Part shown: positions 1 through 12,107 of the stretch, piece after piece | Position numbering within the stretch: position 1 is the first letter of the stretch | How the letters are laid out: every line of letters begins with the position of its first letter | DNA from: an uncultured Chlorobiaceae bacterium | GTDB lineage: Bacteria > Bacteroidota > Chlorobiia > Chlorobiales > Chlorobiaceae | DNA: 64,000 nt | Reading direction: 5' to 3' | Assembly: GCA_903851385.1 (NCBI GenBank) | Contig: CAINOC010000004.1 | Location: 1-64,000 of the forward strand | The notes under the pieces: generated by a model | Told to the model about the DNA's origin: nothing | Seen by the model: only the letters and a program-made list of their open reading frames with translations | Database searches by the model: none | Position numbers and translations under genes: made by a program

Positions 1-136
1 AATGTAGAGGTAAAGAGTGTGCTGTCTTTACTGGGTACAGCAATGTGCTTTTGCGAGGCTTGAGCCCAGTACGGTGAAAGTCGTACGCTGGGTTCTTAGG
101 GGACGGTGGCGCAGTAATGCGCCGCTGTTACCCGAT
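1..136 (+). mobile_element. 3' end of a group II intron (domains V and VI), cut by window edge
   Basis: Positions 62-95 form a 34-nt domain V: GAGC start, GAAA tetraloop at 76-79, 8 bp lower stem and 6 bp upper stem separated by a 2-nt CG bulge on the 3' side, closing GGUUC. This is the catalytic core of group II introns. Positions 99-133 fold as domain VI, with a GUAA loop and a single unpaired A at 130, the expected branch point, flanked by GGG/CCC. The 3' splice site is probably after AT at 135-136. Positions 1-61 would be the end of domain IV; any reverse transcriptase gene lies outside the window. The fold is seen directly; mobility and class are not determined. Confidence 0.85.
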
Positions 137-175
137 TATAAGTATTTACGAGACCGGGGATTTTTGGCTGGAATG

Positions 176-217
176 GGCATAAAAAAAGCGGATCGACTGA
201 TCCGCTTTTTTTATGCC
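176..217. terminator. Perfect 19-bp inverted repeat, bidirectional terminator after bchL
   Basis: Two 19-nt arms (176-194 and 199-217) are exact reverse complements around a 4-nt loop GACT. Each arm carries a GC-rich core next to a run of seven A or T, so the hairpin is followed by a U tract on both strands. It lies 16 bp past the bchL stop and would end the bchNBL transcript, and also anything read rightward out of the intron. Confidence 0.85.
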
Positions 218-232
218 TGATTTGATTGGGTT

Positions 233-1060
233 TTACTGCCAGCCGCCTACCATGGCGAAGATTTCGCGGTCGCCGATTGGGACTGGGACTGCGGCTACTG
301 GATTTTCCTGGATGAGGAAATCGGCTATATCGTTGTAGGGAACGAGGCACTCTGCTTTGTCGGGAGTATCTTCCATGGCGAACATTGTTTTGCCTGCAAA
401 GCGGCTCTTGCGGATCAGTTCGTGATAGGGCACTTTGGCAAGAAGCTTTGTGCCTACTTTTTCGGCAAACTGGTCGAGCATGTTTGTGCCGCCACCGGTG
501 GTGTAGTCGACCCGGTTGGCAACAATACCTGCGAGCTTGACCTTGTAGCGGACGCTTTTCTGCTGGATAGCCATGCAGAGGCGGTTAGCGGCAAAGATGC
601 TGTCGAAATCGTTGGTGGCAATGATGATGGCATAGTCGGCATAGTTCAAAGGGGCGCTGAAACCGCCGCACACAACGTCACCGAGGACGTCAAAGAGGAT
701 AACATCATATTTGTCGTAAAGACCAAGTTCCTGGAGCAGGGTGACTGATTCGCCGACAACATAGCCGCCGCATCCGCTTCCGGCTGGAGGCCCGCCGGCT
801 TCAAGGCAGTCTATGCCTGCAAATCCGGTTTCGATAATGTCCTCAGCTGAGAGCTCTTCATGATGAAAATCAACCTCTTCAAGAGCCTCAATAACAGTTT
901 TCTGCAGTTTCCCGGTAATAGGGAATGTGCTGTCGTGCTTGGGATCGCAGCCTATCTGCAGAACCTTGGCACCTTTAAGGGCAAGGGCTGCCGAAATATT
1001 GGCGCTTGTAGTGCTTTTTCCTATGCCGCCCTTACCATATACGGCTAATACTAAACTCAT
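233..1060 (-). CDS. bchL: Protochlorophyllide reductase, iron-sulfur ATP-binding protein BchL
   Basis: Homodimeric, nitrogenase Fe-protein-like electron donor of the dark-operative (light-independent) protochlorophyllide oxidoreductase. It hydrolyses ATP and passes electrons to the BchN-BchB component, which reduces ring D of protochlorophyllide to chlorophyllide a. The 275-residue protein has a P-loop (GKGGIGKST, residues 9-17), the [4Fe-4S] ligands Cys97 (in GCGG) and Cys131 (in VVCGG), and a family-typical full length. It is the last gene of a bchN-bchB-bchL operon and is followed by a strong terminator. The enzyme is oxygen sensitive, which suits an anaerobic phototroph. Identity is secure. 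Confidence 0.98.
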   Translation of the reverse strand: MSLVLAVYGKGGIGKSTTSANISAALALKGAKVLQIGCDPKHDSTFPITGKLQKTVIEALEEVDFHHEELSAEDIIETGFAGIDCLEAGGPPAGSGCGGYVVGESVTLLQELGLYDKYDVILFDVLGDVVCGGFSAPLNYADYAIIIATNDFDSIFAANRLCMAIQQKSVRYKVKLAGIVANRVDYTTGGGTNMLDQFAEKVGTKLLAKVPYHELIRKSRFAGKTMFAMEDTPDKAECLVPYNDIADFLIQENPVAAVPVPIGDREIFAMVGGWQ

Positions 1061-1094
1061 AATGATAATAGAGAAATTGATTGATAGTAAAACC

Positions 1095-2699
1095 TTACCC
1101 GCCGAGGGACTCTTTTGCTTTTCGGAAAACTTCTACAGTGACAATGGCTTCGCCGATGCTTCGGGCAAAGTTGTCAGTATTCTTCCTGACCTTTTTGCGA
1201 ACAAAAAACGGCACTTTCTTAAGCATTGTTTCGGCATCATCTGTCCACTTCATCTCTCCGTCGTCAGCCAGAGCCTCTTGCTCAACATCAACATCAACCG
1301 CTGAGGACACATGCCCGTTAGCGCTTACTGGCTCGACCTCAGGCGACAGGGAAGCTCCGTTCTCCTCATATTCCAGACCGGCATCACCAAAGAAGTCGAT
1401 GAGGTGCTTTTCGAGACCGAGTTTGCATGAAAGATAGACCCTGTCGGCAATGACATCAGATCCATCAAAGCCGAAAAACGGATAATAGCCGAGCAGATGG
1501 TTTTCAATATGGGTCGGAGGACAGATAACCATGCAGGGGACATCGAGCTTGCGGCAGCTATGGCGCTCCATCTGGGTACCGCAGACCAGATCAGGCATTT
1601 CATCATCAATAATTTTTGCAACATCCTGAAACCGGTCAGTAACAACAAGCGGGCCTGGAAGGTAGCCTTCCAACTCTTTGCGTACCCACTCTGCATGACG
1701 CTCCATATAGGTGCCTGCTCCAATAATCTTCATACCGAGTTCGTCACGCAAAAACTTGACAATCGCCACGGTATGGGTAGCATCTCCAAAGACAAAAGCC
1801 CGTTTGTTGCTGAAGCTTTCCATATCAGCCGTCCTGGCAAACCATGGCACGCCGCTCGGAGCACTCAGGCCGTCAAGCGAGAATGCGCTGAGTTTCGGCA
1901 GGGTGAGTGGAGGAACACCCCTTTCAGCACCTGTTATATTAAGCTTTTCGATGACAGAACGAAGCCATGCAAGAGTCGGCTCAACCCCTATCGGGGCCTG
2001 GTAGATTGCCGGCATGGCAAATGTTTCAGCAAGATATTCTGCTGCCGTTAAACCGATTTCACGGTACGGGGCAATATTGAGCCAGGCTGCGGGAAGTTTT
2101 TTGAGATCTTCTATTCCGGCACCCCATGGAGCGACAACATTGACTGTAACGCCAAGCGTCTGCAGCATGCGCCGGAGGCTTGTAAGGTTAGCGCGCAAAT
2201 GAAAGCCAAGGGAAGTAAAGCCGAGCAGGTTTACTGAAGGGAGAGCCGTTTTCTCCTGAGGTGCGGCATATCTTTTCACCAGTTCAGTCAACAGACCGTC
2301 TGCCGCCTCATTTTCAGATACCCTGAAAGGATTGAGTGCATAGACAAGAGTTTTTTCCGGCGGTAGACCTGAATGTGCTGTAAGCTGATGGAGATCTTCC
2401 TGCAGTAGAGCTGTACTGCAGCTCGGGGCTATAACGGTAAGATCGGGGTGGTAGTGGTGATCGACCTGCTGCAGTGTTGAGGGAAGTCTTGAAACTCCCT
2501 GTGCAAGGTCTCTTCCACGAACCACACTGATCGACAGTCCAGGAAAATCCGGTGTTCGTTCAAGCATACTGTAGGTGGCCGTGATGTAATCATCGCCCTG
2601 AGGAGCATGATAGACGGTGTGAACCCCTTTCATACTGTTGGTGACTCGGCTGATACCATGGAGGGCAGTTCCCTCATAGAGCCAGAAAGCTAAGCGCAT
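1095..2699 (-). CDS. bchB: Protochlorophyllide reductase subunit BchB
   Basis: NifK-like catalytic subunit of the dark-operative protochlorophyllide reductase. It forms a heterotetramer with BchN, helps hold the NB [4Fe-4S] cluster, and binds substrate. The 534 residues cover the nitrogenase-component-1-like fold. Asp36 (in GDDY) matches the unusual aspartate cluster ligand known for this family. The last 45 residues (about 490-534) form the small PCP_red C-terminal domain that BchB shares with its homologues. A linker rich in Glu, Asp and Ser (about 445-490) separates the two. It lies 34 bp upstream of bchL and 38 bp downstream of bchN, so it is translated from the same message. Confidence 0.97.
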   Translation of the reverse strand: MRLAFWLYEGTALHGISRVTNSMKGVHTVYHAPQGDDYITATYSMLERTPDFPGLSISVVRGRDLAQGVSRLPSTLQQVDHHYHPDLTVIAPSCSTALLQEDLHQLTAHSGLPPEKTLVYALNPFRVSENEAADGLLTELVKRYAAPQEKTALPSVNLLGFTSLGFHLRANLTSLRRMLQTLGVTVNVVAPWGAGIEDLKKLPAAWLNIAPYREIGLTAAEYLAETFAMPAIYQAPIGVEPTLAWLRSVIEKLNITGAERGVPPLTLPKLSAFSLDGLSAPSGVPWFARTADMESFSNKRAFVFGDATHTVAIVKFLRDELGMKIIGAGTYMERHAEWVRKELEGYLPGPLVVTDRFQDVAKIIDDEMPDLVCGTQMERHSCRKLDVPCMVICPPTHIENHLLGYYPFFGFDGSDVIADRVYLSCKLGLEKHLIDFFGDAGLEYEENGASLSPEVEPVSANGHVSSAVDVDVEQEALADDGEMKWTDDAETMLKKVPFFVRKKVRKNTDNFARSIGEAIVTVEVFRKAKESLGG

Positions 2700-2737
2700 A
2701 CTCTGTGACGTTTGTTATTACAATTTCCTTACCAGAA

Positions 2738-4000
2738 TTATTCAGCGCTCGGCATGGCTCCTTCAAGCCATACCTCCTTGTCAAACGCGGGCAGATTACT
2801 GCGGCGATGGAGCGGTGAAACAAACAAATTAGCCAGTGGAATAACCCCCGACCAGCTATGAATCGGCATAAGCATGAACTCCATACTCCACTTGACAACG
2901 AAACCATGACCGGCAAAAGGATTGGCAGTCATGAGCGACGTAATAATCAGGTCTGGCTGAATGCGCTTGACATCCTCAAGCTGACGATGAAAGTTGGGCT
3001 GCTCGACAACACGGACGCCTTGAAGCGCCTCAAGCTCACGAGCGTGAAATTTTTTGTTGATATAGGCGCTGCTGCATTCAACAACATCAGCACCGGCACT
3101 TTTAAGAAAACGTGCAAGAGGGAGCTCCATCATGGTATCGGCGGTCAGAAAAACCTTTTTACCTTGAAGCAGCGCTGTCTGATTGCGGATTTTTTCCCAT
3201 GCGGCTTTTTCGCGGTCGCGAAGGTCAACGGTGATACCGAATTCTCGGGCAAGATCTTCCCAGAAAGCCCTTGATCCATCTGGACCGAAAGGAAAAAGAG
3301 AGTGAAGAACACGCGCTCCGCGTTCACGTTCGAGCTTGACAGCAACCCTTGAAAGATAAGGCTGGATGGGAGCAAGGACAGTATCGGGCCCGATGGCGGG
3401 CATTTTATCAAAACGGGATTCCGGAAGAAATCCTGCTACATGAATACCAAGCTCTTCAGCTTCCGCCCTGAGATCGTCAGCGGTTGCATCATTGACTGAA
3501 CCGAGAAAAACCACACTTTTCTGGCCGGCAGGGGCTACGGGACAGAATGGCACAAGAGCGTGCAGAACAGAATCCTCAGCCTGCGTGAAGTTATAGACCA
3601 GGCCACTGGCCGGAACAAAAAGAACCGGGACATCCGGTGTACTGAGATGATGGGCAAGGCCCTTGAAATCAACCTTCATAACCTCAGGAGTACATGAGGA
3701 GAGAAGAAAAATCACTGACGGATTATGGTCGGCCTTGATTTCGCGAATAATCTCTTCGAGAGTAGGTTCGTTCTTTGAAAGATCCCCTTCCTCCATGAGA
3801 GCGATACCGAAGCGAGGCTTGGCAAAAATCATCATGCCAAGAGCATTCTGCAGAAAATGAGCGCATGTATGCGTTCCGAGAATAAGAAAAAAACTGTCTT
3901 TGATCTTCTGATACATCCAGCCGACACAGGCAAGACCACAAAAACTGTGCGTAACGTTATCTTCCTTGATTATTTGAACATCACCGGAAACCTGCATCAT
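2738..4000 (-). CDS. bchN: Protochlorophyllide reductase subunit BchN
   Basis: NifD-like subunit of the dark-operative protochlorophyllide reductase, partner of BchB. Cys21, Cys46 and Cys103 have the spacing of the three cysteine ligands of the NB [4Fe-4S] cluster; the fourth ligand is the BchB aspartate. The length of 420 residues is normal. It is the first gene of the bchNBL operon. The 118 bp upstream of it must contain the promoter, but I could not pick out a convincing -10/-35 pair. An ATG three bases downstream is an equally good start. Confidence 0.97.
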   Translation of the reverse strand: MMQVSGDVQIIKEDNVTHSFCGLACVGWMYQKIKDSFFLILGTHTCAHFLQNALGMMIFAKPRFGIALMEEGDLSKNEPTLEEIIREIKADHNPSVIFLLSSCTPEVMKVDFKGLAHHLSTPDVPVLFVPASGLVYNFTQAEDSVLHALVPFCPVAPAGQKSVVFLGSVNDATADDLRAEAEELGIHVAGFLPESRFDKMPAIGPDTVLAPIQPYLSRVAVKLERERGARVLHSLFPFGPDGSRAFWEDLAREFGITVDLRDREKAAWEKIRNQTALLQGKKVFLTADTMMELPLARFLKSAGADVVECSSAYINKKFHARELEALQGVRVVEQPNFHRQLEDVKRIQPDLIITSLMTANPFAGHGFVVKWSMEFMLMPIHSWSGVIPLANLFVSPLHRRSNLPAFDKEVWLEGAMPSAE

Positions 4001-4118
4001 GAAGTGTTTCTCCTGATAGTTACTGCCCCCTCAACAACTCCATCGTTGAAGGGTGTGCAAAAGCGTTACAACGGCCAATCTTAAAGAATGTGAAGATAAA
4101 ATATTTTCACTAATCCCC

Positions 4119-4430
4119 CTACTCCCCGAGGGGGGCTATTTTTGCTTTGACGGAAGCGGTCTTTTCACCCAGACGGACAGTCCGGTCGCGTCGATCATCT
4201 ATTTTCATTACCGTATAGACCCGCTTGCCCCCTTTACTGAACGAGTACTCGTGTAGTTTCTCGGCAAGCTCAAAAAGCAGATGCGCCGGACCTTCAACTG
4301 TCGTGCCCATATCGTGAAGTCGGTAGCTGCATCCGCTTACGCCGAGAAGCTCCTGCAATCCGGCTACAAACCCACTCAGGCTACCCTCTCTGGTGTCGAG
4401 CGGAATAACTGCAATATCCATCAAAGCCAT
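4119..4430 (-). CDS. MTH1187/UPF0045-family thiamine-binding-like protein
   Basis: A 103-residue single-domain protein that begins with the short hydrophobic strand and IPL-D motif of the MTH1187 (DUF77/UPF0045) family and contains the central YRLHDMGTTVEG stretch typical of it. The family adopts a ferredoxin-like fold, and some members bind thiamine or its precursors; no catalytic activity is assigned. It ends 118 bp upstream of bchN and starts 18 bp after the purA stop on the same strand, so cotranscription with purA is likely. The precise ligand here is unknown. Confidence 0.8.
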   Translation of the reverse strand: MALMDIAVIPLDTREGSLSGFVAGLQELLGVSGCSYRLHDMGTTVEGPAHLLFELAEKLHEYSFSKGGKRVYTVMKIDDRRDRTVRLGEKTASVKAKIAPLGE

Positions 4431-4448
4431 GGCAAATAAACTCGAAGG

Positions 4449-6346
<1,898 letters not shown>

Positions 6347-6479
6347 ACAAATAATAAGCGGTCGGGCAAAAAAGAGCAATAAAAAGGAAGCTAAACACCT
6401 TGCGTTAAAAACCCAAATGTTTAACTTTCATCCAGCTTTTTACGCATTATACCTATTGAAAAAGGAAGAACAGCAGAAG

Positions 6480-7934
6480 ATGTCACTTTTCATTTACAAT
6501 TCCCTCATCAGAACAAAAGAAAAGTTTGAACCCCTGCGTCCGGGGATGGTGAGCATCTATGTGTGCGGACCTACTGTTTACGGACATGCCCATCTTGGAC
6601 ATGCAAAAAGCTATGTATCATTTGACGTGGTAGTGCGCTGGCTGCGGCATTCTGGATACCATGTAAAGTATGTGCAGAACATTACCGATGTAGGCCACTT
6701 GACCGATGACGCCGATGAAGGTGAGGACAAGATATCGAAACAGGCACGCCTTGAAAAAACAGACCCGATGGAAATTTCGCAGTTTTATACCCGAAGTTTC
6801 TATGAAGACATGGACCATCTCAATGTTCTCCGCCCGAATATTGCACCTGCTGCCACCGCCCACATCCCGGAACAGATTGCCCTTGTAGAAAGGCTTATTG
6901 CTAACGGTCATGCTTACGAGGTCAACGGCAATGTCTATTTTTCGGTTCATTCATTTCCTGGATATGGAAAACTTTCGGGACGAACTGACCAGGAGGCTTT
7001 ACAATCCGGTGTAAGGGTTGAAACACGCTCTGACAAACGACACCCCTCTGATTTCGCTCTCTGGAAAAAGGCTGAGGAAGGGCATCTCATGCAATGGAAT
7101 TCGCCATGGAGTATCGGCTATCCCGGGTGGCATCTGGAGTGTTCGGCAATGTCGATGAAATATCTTGGAGAGACCATTGACATTCATGGAGGAGGCATGG
7201 AAAACAAGTTTCCCCACCATGACTGTGAAATCGCCCAGTCAGAATCGGTAACAGGACAGCCGTATGTCAGATACTGGATGCATAACAACATGGTGACGGT
7301 CAATGGTGTAAAGATGGGAAAATCCCTGAAAAACTCTGTCAATCTAAAGGATTTGTTTAAAGAGACAGATCCGCTGGTTATCCGGTTCTTTATTCTTCAA
7401 TCGCATTACCGCTCGCAACTGGATTATTCAGAGGCCGCCATAAAAGCATCAACAACCGGACTTGAGAAACTTCGCGAGACAAGACGGCGTCTGGCGGAAC
7501 AAAAAACCGGGAGTGCCTTGTTTGACCCTGAACCATTCATCAGGCGCTTTACCGATGCAATGGATGATGATTTCAATACACCAGTAGCTATTGCAGTACT
7601 GTTTGACCTGTCAAAGGCCATTAATGCTGCCCTTGACAGCAGCGAAGGCATATCGGAAGAGTCGAGGGATAATACTCTGGCATTTCTTCACTCGTCCGCT
7701 ACGGAAATTCTTGGAATCCTGAACCAGAATGAACAATCCACAGGCAGGGATAGCATAGAGACCGGCAAAAAGCTCGATGGAATTATGGAAGTTCTCCTCG
7801 AACTTCGGGCTGAAGCCAGAGAGAACAAGGATTTTGCTCTCAGTGATAAAATTCGGGACAGGCTTTCTGCTGTCGGAATTGAAATCAAGGATACAAAAGA
7901 AGGTGTAAGCTGGTCAAATAAATCAGGAACTTAA
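6480..7934 (+). CDS. cysS: Cysteinyl-tRNA synthetase CysS
   Basis: Class I aminoacyl-tRNA synthetase that charges tRNA-Cys. The 484-residue protein has the zinc/cysteine-binding YVCGPTVYG segment, the HIGH-type motif as HLGH, the ECSAMS and HHDCEIAQSE zinc-site segments, and the KMSKS loop in the variant form KMGKS. The ATG at 6480 follows an AAGGAAG-like ribosome site and matches family N-termini; an in-frame ATG at 6417 would add 21 unlike residues. Its stop codon overlaps the stop of the convergent nucleotidyltransferase gene by four bases (TTAA, 7931-7934). Confidence 0.97.
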   Translation: MSLFIYNSLIRTKEKFEPLRPGMVSIYVCGPTVYGHAHLGHAKSYVSFDVVVRWLRHSGYHVKYVQNITDVGHLTDDADEGEDKISKQARLEKTDPMEISQFYTRSFYEDMDHLNVLRPNIAPAATAHIPEQIALVERLIANGHAYEVNGNVYFSVHSFPGYGKLSGRTDQEALQSGVRVETRSDKRHPSDFALWKKAEEGHLMQWNSPWSIGYPGWHLECSAMSMKYLGETIDIHGGGMENKFPHHDCEIAQSESVTGQPYVRYWMHNNMVTVNGVKMGKSLKNSVNLKDLFKETDPLVIRFFILQSHYRSQLDYSEAAIKASTTGLEKLRETRRRLAEQKTGSALFDPEPFIRRFTDAMDDDFNTPVAIAVLFDLSKAINAALDSSEGISEESRDNTLAFLHSSATEILGILNQNEQSTGRDSIETGKKLDGIMEVLLELRAEARENKDFALSDKIRDRLSAVGIEIKDTKEGVSWSNKSGT

Positions 7935-9052
7935 AGGTACTCTTCAAGCTCGTCACGCCGAAGTATATCAACAGCCTCTCCCACCTTTATCGACTCCCCT
8001 TTTTTGCAGATAAGCAGTGCATCATCGGTTTCGATAATGATCACGTCACGTATCCCTATGGTACAGATAACCTTCCCTGCGGGTTTTCTGACAAAGATAT
8101 TCTCACAATCAATCTGTACCAGCCGATCGTCTGTATGCTCTTCAGCATTAAGGCTCCGTCTCCCCGCAACTTTCACGACCTCATCCCAGGAGCCAAGATC
8201 AGTCCACCCGAATTCTCCTGTCAGGACGAAAACATGATCAGCCTTTTCCATAATACCGTAGTCAATAGAAATAGGGTGAATCCATGAGTAAACGTCTTCA
8301 ATGACCTTTTGTTCTTTTTCTGTTCCAAGGCTTTCATAGATAGTGAGAAGATCCTTGTATAAATCAGGCATTGATCGTTCAAACTCTCTGGAAATAGCAT
8401 CAATATGCCAGATGAAAACGCCGCTGTTCCAGTAAAAGTCCTTGCTTTCAAGAAACTCTACTGCCGTGGCCAGATCCGGCTTTTCAGCAAAGGCTTTGAC
8501 TCTGAACAGGGTAAACTCACAACCTGCTGCAAACGCCAGCGGAATTGGAAGCTCTTCATCAACCTGAATGTAACCATAGTCTGTTTCCGGCCTGTCAGCT
8601 TTTACGCCAATGGTAACCAGGCCTTTTTTGACCGATGCAATTTCAATGCCTGCCTGAACAATATGTATAAAGGTCTGATTGTCCAGCACGAGATGGTCTG
8701 CCGGGAGAACTATAGTGACAGCATCAGGATCCCTTTTTTTGATATGAGCAGTCGCAAGAGCAATGCATGGCGCTGTATTACGACTGGAAGGCTCAACAAT
8801 GATATTATCGGGTCTGAAGCCACTGAGAGAGGCTGCTATCAGCTTGCGACCCTGTTCACTGGTTATAATAAATATATTGTCCTCAATCACGGTAGCGCTG
8901 ATGCGCTGGACTGTTTTCGCAATCATGGTACCTTCATCGTAAAGATCTACAAACTGCTTTGGCATTTGTTTTCTTGAAACGGGCCATAACCGCTTTCCAA
9001 TTCCACCAGCCATGATAAGCGCATAAACATGTTTGCTCGAACCACTATTCAT
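7931..9052 (-). CDS. Mannose-1-phosphate guanylyltransferase
   Basis: Nucleotidyltransferase that makes GDP-mannose from GTP and mannose-1-phosphate, feeding surface polysaccharide and deoxysugar synthesis. The 373 residues contain the pyrophosphorylase signature MAGGIGKRLWPVSRKQMPKQ near residue 14, the EPSSRNTAP segment, the LPADH motif (about residue 115) and the ETDYGYIQ and WNSGVFIW segments characteristic of ManC/GMP. It lacks the C-terminal isomerase domain of bifunctional ManC proteins. It stands alone, with no manB nearby, but the polysaccharide cluster at 30-37 kb could use its product. Confidence 0.92.
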   Translation of the reverse strand: MNSGSSKHVYALIMAGGIGKRLWPVSRKQMPKQFVDLYDEGTMIAKTVQRISATVIEDNIFIITSEQGRKLIAASLSGFRPDNIIVEPSSRNTAPCIALATAHIKKRDPDAVTIVLPADHLVLDNQTFIHIVQAGIEIASVKKGLVTIGVKADRPETDYGYIQVDEELPIPLAFAAGCEFTLFRVKAFAEKPDLATAVEFLESKDFYWNSGVFIWHIDAISREFERSMPDLYKDLLTIYESLGTEKEQKVIEDVYSWIHPISIDYGIMEKADHVFVLTGEFGWTDLGSWDEVVKVAGRRSLNAEEHTDDRLVQIDCENIFVRKPAGKVICTIGIRDVIIIETDDALLICKKGESIKVGEAVDILRRDELEEYL

Positions 9053-9203
9053 AAAGCGTAACTTATTGCGGGAGTTTCATAAAGAGTTGAATCCATACCA
9101 ATTGATATCTTTATTAATTTACTCATTTATTGAAGCCAATTTGTCATTCATCTTAAAATGTCGTTTTTTGGGGGTAAATAACTGAACAGAAGGATTACAA
9201 CCG

Positions 9204-9866
9204 ATGGAACGACTGACGGGAGATTTAGCTACACTGGAAAAATTGTGTGCCGGGCAGGGAATGGAGTTTGACTCCTTAACCCTTAGGCAATTGGTTCGAT
9301 ATGGTAGCTTGCTTGAAGAGTGGAACCATAAAATTAACCTGATAAGCCGGAAAGAAGATGCTCCGGTAATCGTAAAACATATCTTTCATTGTCTTCTGAT
9401 CGCCCTCTACCACCCCTTCAGTAAAGGGGAGAAAGTACTTGATCTTGGTACAGGAGGAGGACTGCCCGGAATTCCTCTCTCTCTCTGCTTCCCTGAAACT
9501 CAATTTCTGCTTGTAGATTCAACCGGGAAAAAAATAGCTGCCTGCCAGGCAATGATCCAGGAACTCGGGATCAAGAATGCCATAGCGATGCATACGAGGG
9601 TAGAAGAGCTTAATGGGGTTATATTTGATACGGTACTCTCAAGGCAGGTTGCCCCTCTCGATCAACTCTCGGCCTATGCCGCGAGACTGCTGAAGCCACG
9701 TGGGGTACTTATTTGCCTGAAAGGCGGGAATCTTGATAAAGAGATCGCGAAGACTCTTGAGTCAAGCCGGGATCATAACGGTTTCCCGAAAAAAGTTGAA
9801 CTGCATCCAATAAGCGGCATCAGTACGTTTTTCTCTGAAAAACAAATAGTCATTGCCCGAGGATAG
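9204..9866 (+). CDS. rsmG: 16S rRNA (guanine-527-N7)-methyltransferase RsmG
   Basis: SAM-dependent methyltransferase that modifies G527 of 16S rRNA (E. coli numbering). The 220-residue protein has the N-terminal EWNHKINLISRK helix, SAM motif I VLDLGTGGGLPGIPL (about residues 80-94), the acidic LLVDSTGKK strand and the RQVAPL segment typical of GidB/RsmG. It is often found beside the replication origin, but no mnmG or parA is next to it here. It converges on rplQ with a 60-bp gap. Confidence 0.95.
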   Translation: MERLTGDLATLEKLCAGQGMEFDSLTLRQLVRYGSLLEEWNHKINLISRKEDAPVIVKHIFHCLLIALYHPFSKGEKVLDLGTGGGLPGIPLSLCFPETQFLLVDSTGKKIAACQAMIQELGIKNAIAMHTRVEELNGVIFDTVLSRQVAPLDQLSAYAARLLKPRGVLICLKGGNLDKEIAKTLESSRDHNGFPKKVELHPISGISTFFSEKQIVIARG

Positions 9867-9926
9867 AAGTTACCCTGAGAGCAATGACTAACAATAATGA
9901 ATACTCGAAACTATTGGCCGCAGAGT

Positions 9927-10400
9927 TTACTCGGCAGCAGCAGTTGATGCAGGGGCGGCTGGAGCGTCGCTCTGTTTCTTTGAACCCCTGACTCGTTTTG
10001 AACGATCCTGCTTGCCTGATTTCTGACTTGTTGCCGGTGCTTCCTGATAATCAACAAGCTCGATGACTGCCATCTTCGCGGCATCACCAAAACGAGGCGC
10101 AAGCTTTATAACTCTTGTATATCCACCCTTGCGATCACCTACTTTTCCGACAATCTCTTCAAAAAGCATTCTGATAGCCTGTTTATCCCTGATGCTTTTA
10201 AAGATTTCACGCTGGGCATGTACGGTTCCCTTGCGGGCTTTCGTAATAATCTTCTCAACAACCCTGCGAGTCTCTTTTGCTTTAGCCTCTGTAGTCTCTA
10301 TGCGCTTGTATACAAGCAGCTGAGTTGAGAGGTTGCTTAGTGTCGCCTTTCTATGGGCTGCGGTTCTTCCGAGTTTTCTTACCGGCTTAACTTTACGCAT
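9927..10400 (-). CDS. rplQ: 50S ribosomal protein L17
   Basis: Large-subunit protein located near the peptide exit tunnel, last gene of the alpha operon after rpoA. The N-terminal [16 protein letters not shown] motif and the central EKIITKAR segment are typical. At 157 residues it is about 30-40 longer than common L17; the extra part is a Lys-rich then Ala/Pro-rich tail (about residues 125-157). It ends the ribosomal super-cluster; I see no strong terminator in the 60 bp before rsmG. Confidence 0.96.
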   Translation of the reverse strand: MRKVKPVRKLGRTAAHRKATLSNLSTQLLVYKRIETTEAKAKETRRVVEKIITKARKGTVHAQREIFKSIRDKQAIRMLFEEIVGKVGDRKGGYTRVIKLAPRFGDAAKMAVIELVDYQEAPATSQKSGKQDRSKRVRGSKKQSDAPAAPASTAAAE

Positions 10401-10446
10401 GAGTGTGTCCTGATCTCAATAATTCAAAAAAACGGTTGCTATTTTC

Positions 10447-11430
10447 CTATTTGCCCTGATACTTGGTAATATCCATTCCAAACTTCAGTTCAAACTTTTC
10501 AAGTTGTTCCTTAAGTTCCGTCAGTGATTTCTTGCCAAAATTCTTGTAGTTCAGCAACTCATCCTCTTTGCGCGAAACAAGGTCACCGATAGTATCAATT
10601 TCGGCAAGTCTCAAGCAGTTATGTGAACGGACTGAAAGATCAAGATCTTCAATTTTGGTATGCAACAGACGACGCATTGTTTCGAACTCATCATCCTGCT
10701 GCTTGAATTCCTCTTCGGTAAACTCTTCCTCGGTCGGTGAGAAATTTGCAAAAAACGTAACATGCTCCGTGATGATTTTGCCGGCAAGACTGATGGAGTC
10801 ATCGGGAGTGACGGAACCATCTGTTTCGACATCAAGAATCATTTTTTCGTAATCGGTTCTCTGACCGACACGAGTATTTTCGACTGTAAACTTTACGTTC
10901 CTGATCGGAGTATAAATGGCATCGATAGCTATATAACCGATCGGCATTCCTTCAGGTCTGTTCTCCTCTGCTGGAATGTAACCACGGCCTCGACCGACAA
11001 ACAGATCGATTTTTACTGTTGCATTGGCATTAATCGTGGCAATGTGCATATCCTTGTTCAGTACCTCAAACTCGCCTTCCTGTGCAACTATATCTCCAGC
11101 TGTAAACTCCATCGGCCCGACAAGTGTAAGGGATGTCTTGCAATTTCTTTTGCAAGTAGACTTGAAACGGACCTTTTTGAGATTAAGCACGATTTGCGGA
11201 ACATCCTCACGGACTCCATCAATCGCGGCAAACTCATGAAAAACGCCGTCAATCTTTATCCCTGTTATTGCAGTACCCGGGAGTGAGGCGAGCAAAACCC
11301 TTCTCATAACATTTCCAAGGGTCACACCGTAACCACGCTCAAGCGGCTGCGCAATGAACCTGCCGAAACGATCAGTATGCGTAGTTTCGTCAACTTCTAT
11401 TTTTGCAGGCATCTGCATCTGGTATATCAT
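10447..11430 (-). CDS. rpoA: DNA-directed RNA polymerase subunit alpha
   Basis: RNA polymerase alpha subunit, 327 residues, with the dimerising N-terminal domain (about 1-235, containing the [20 protein letters not shown] segment and the [10 protein letters not shown] insert) and the C-terminal helix-hairpin-helix domain (about 255-327) that contacts UP elements and activators. The DNA-binding arginine is visible in LSVRSHNCL. The position between rpsD and rplQ is the classical alpha-operon arrangement. Confidence 0.98.
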   Translation of the reverse strand: MIYQMQMPAKIEVDETTHTDRFGRFIAQPLERGYGVTLGNVMRRVLLASLPGTAITGIKIDGVFHEFAAIDGVREDVPQIVLNLKKVRFKSTCKRNCKTSLTLVGPMEFTAGDIVAQEGEFEVLNKDMHIATINANATVKIDLFVGRGRGYIPAEENRPEGMPIGYIAIDAIYTPIRNVKFTVENTRVGQRTDYEKMILDVETDGSVTPDDSISLAGKIITEHVTFFANFSPTEEEFTEEEFKQQDDEFETMRRLLHTKIEDLDLSVRSHNCLRLAEIDTIGDLVSRKEDELLNYKNFGKKSLTELKEQLEKFELKFGMDITKYQGK

Positions 11431-11458
11431 AGTATTGATACCTTAGATTTCATTAAAA

Positions 11459-12070
11459 TCACTTAGAGTATAACTCAACAACTAACTGCTCATTAAATGG
11501 CTCCTGTATATCGACTCTTTCAGGAACAGCCAGAAAAACAGCTTTCTGATTAGCTTTATCAACCTGAATCCATGCAGGTATGCGGGATTCCGGTGTTTTA
11601 TTCAGAGAGTCGGTAACCGCTCCCATATTTTTGCTTCTCTGACGGAACTCAATAAGCTCAGAAGGAGAAACCATATAAGAAGGAATGTCGACCTTCTTGC
11701 CGTTGATAAGAAGATGCCCGTGCGTTACAAGCTGACGTGCAGCGGACCTTGAAGGCGCAAAACCTGCGCGGAAGACGACATTGTCAAAGCGTCTTTCGAT
11801 AAGCTTGACAAGGTTATCACCGGTAACACCTCTTTGAGATGCAGCCTTTTTAAAGTAGTTCCTGAACTGTTTCTCAAGAATGCCATAAAGATATTTCATC
11901 TTCTGCTTCTCTCTCAGCTGAAGAGCATATTCTGAAACCTTCCCTTTTCTGCCCTGACCGTGCTGACCTGGAGGGAAAGGACGTCTTTCGAGATATTTCT
12001 CAGCTTTAGGTGCAAGCGCAATACCTAACCTGCGGGATACTTTTGTTATTGAGCCTCTAAATCTTGCCAT
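11459..12070 (-). CDS. rpsD: 30S ribosomal protein S4
   Basis: Primary 16S rRNA binding protein of the small subunit and, in other bacteria, translational repressor of the alpha operon. The 203-residue protein starts [16 protein letters not shown], has the [10 protein letters not shown] segment and an S4 RNA-binding domain (about residues 95-155, [21 protein letters not shown]). It lies between rpsK and rpoA with short spacers. Confidence 0.97.
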   Translation of the reverse strand: MARFRGSITKVSRRLGIALAPKAEKYLERRPFPPGQHGQGRKGKVSEYALQLREKQKMKYLYGILEKQFRNYFKKAASQRGVTGDNLVKLIERRFDNVVFRAGFAPSRSAARQLVTHGHLLINGKKVDIPSYMVSPSELIEFRQRSKNMGAVTDSLNKTPESRIPAWIQVDKANQKAVFLAVPERVDIQEPFNEQLVVELYSK

Positions 12071-12107
12071 GTCAATTGCTTCATTGAAATTCTATGAATA
12101 TATAAAA

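Noticed and set aside
17-220. Short open frame across the intron end and the terminator
   Set aside because: It runs through the group II intron domain V and VI and a perfect hairpin; its codons reflect RNA structure, not a protein.
422-748. Plus-strand open frame antisense to bchL
   Set aside because: Mirror of a highly constrained gene on the other strand, with no ribosome site and no recognisable product.
6417-6479. Longer start for cysS
   Set aside because: The added residues are unlike CysS and the ATG at 6480 has a better ribosome site.
9867-9926. Terminator between rsmG and rplQ
   Set aside because: No stem of more than a few pairs with a U tract could be found in the 60 bp gap.
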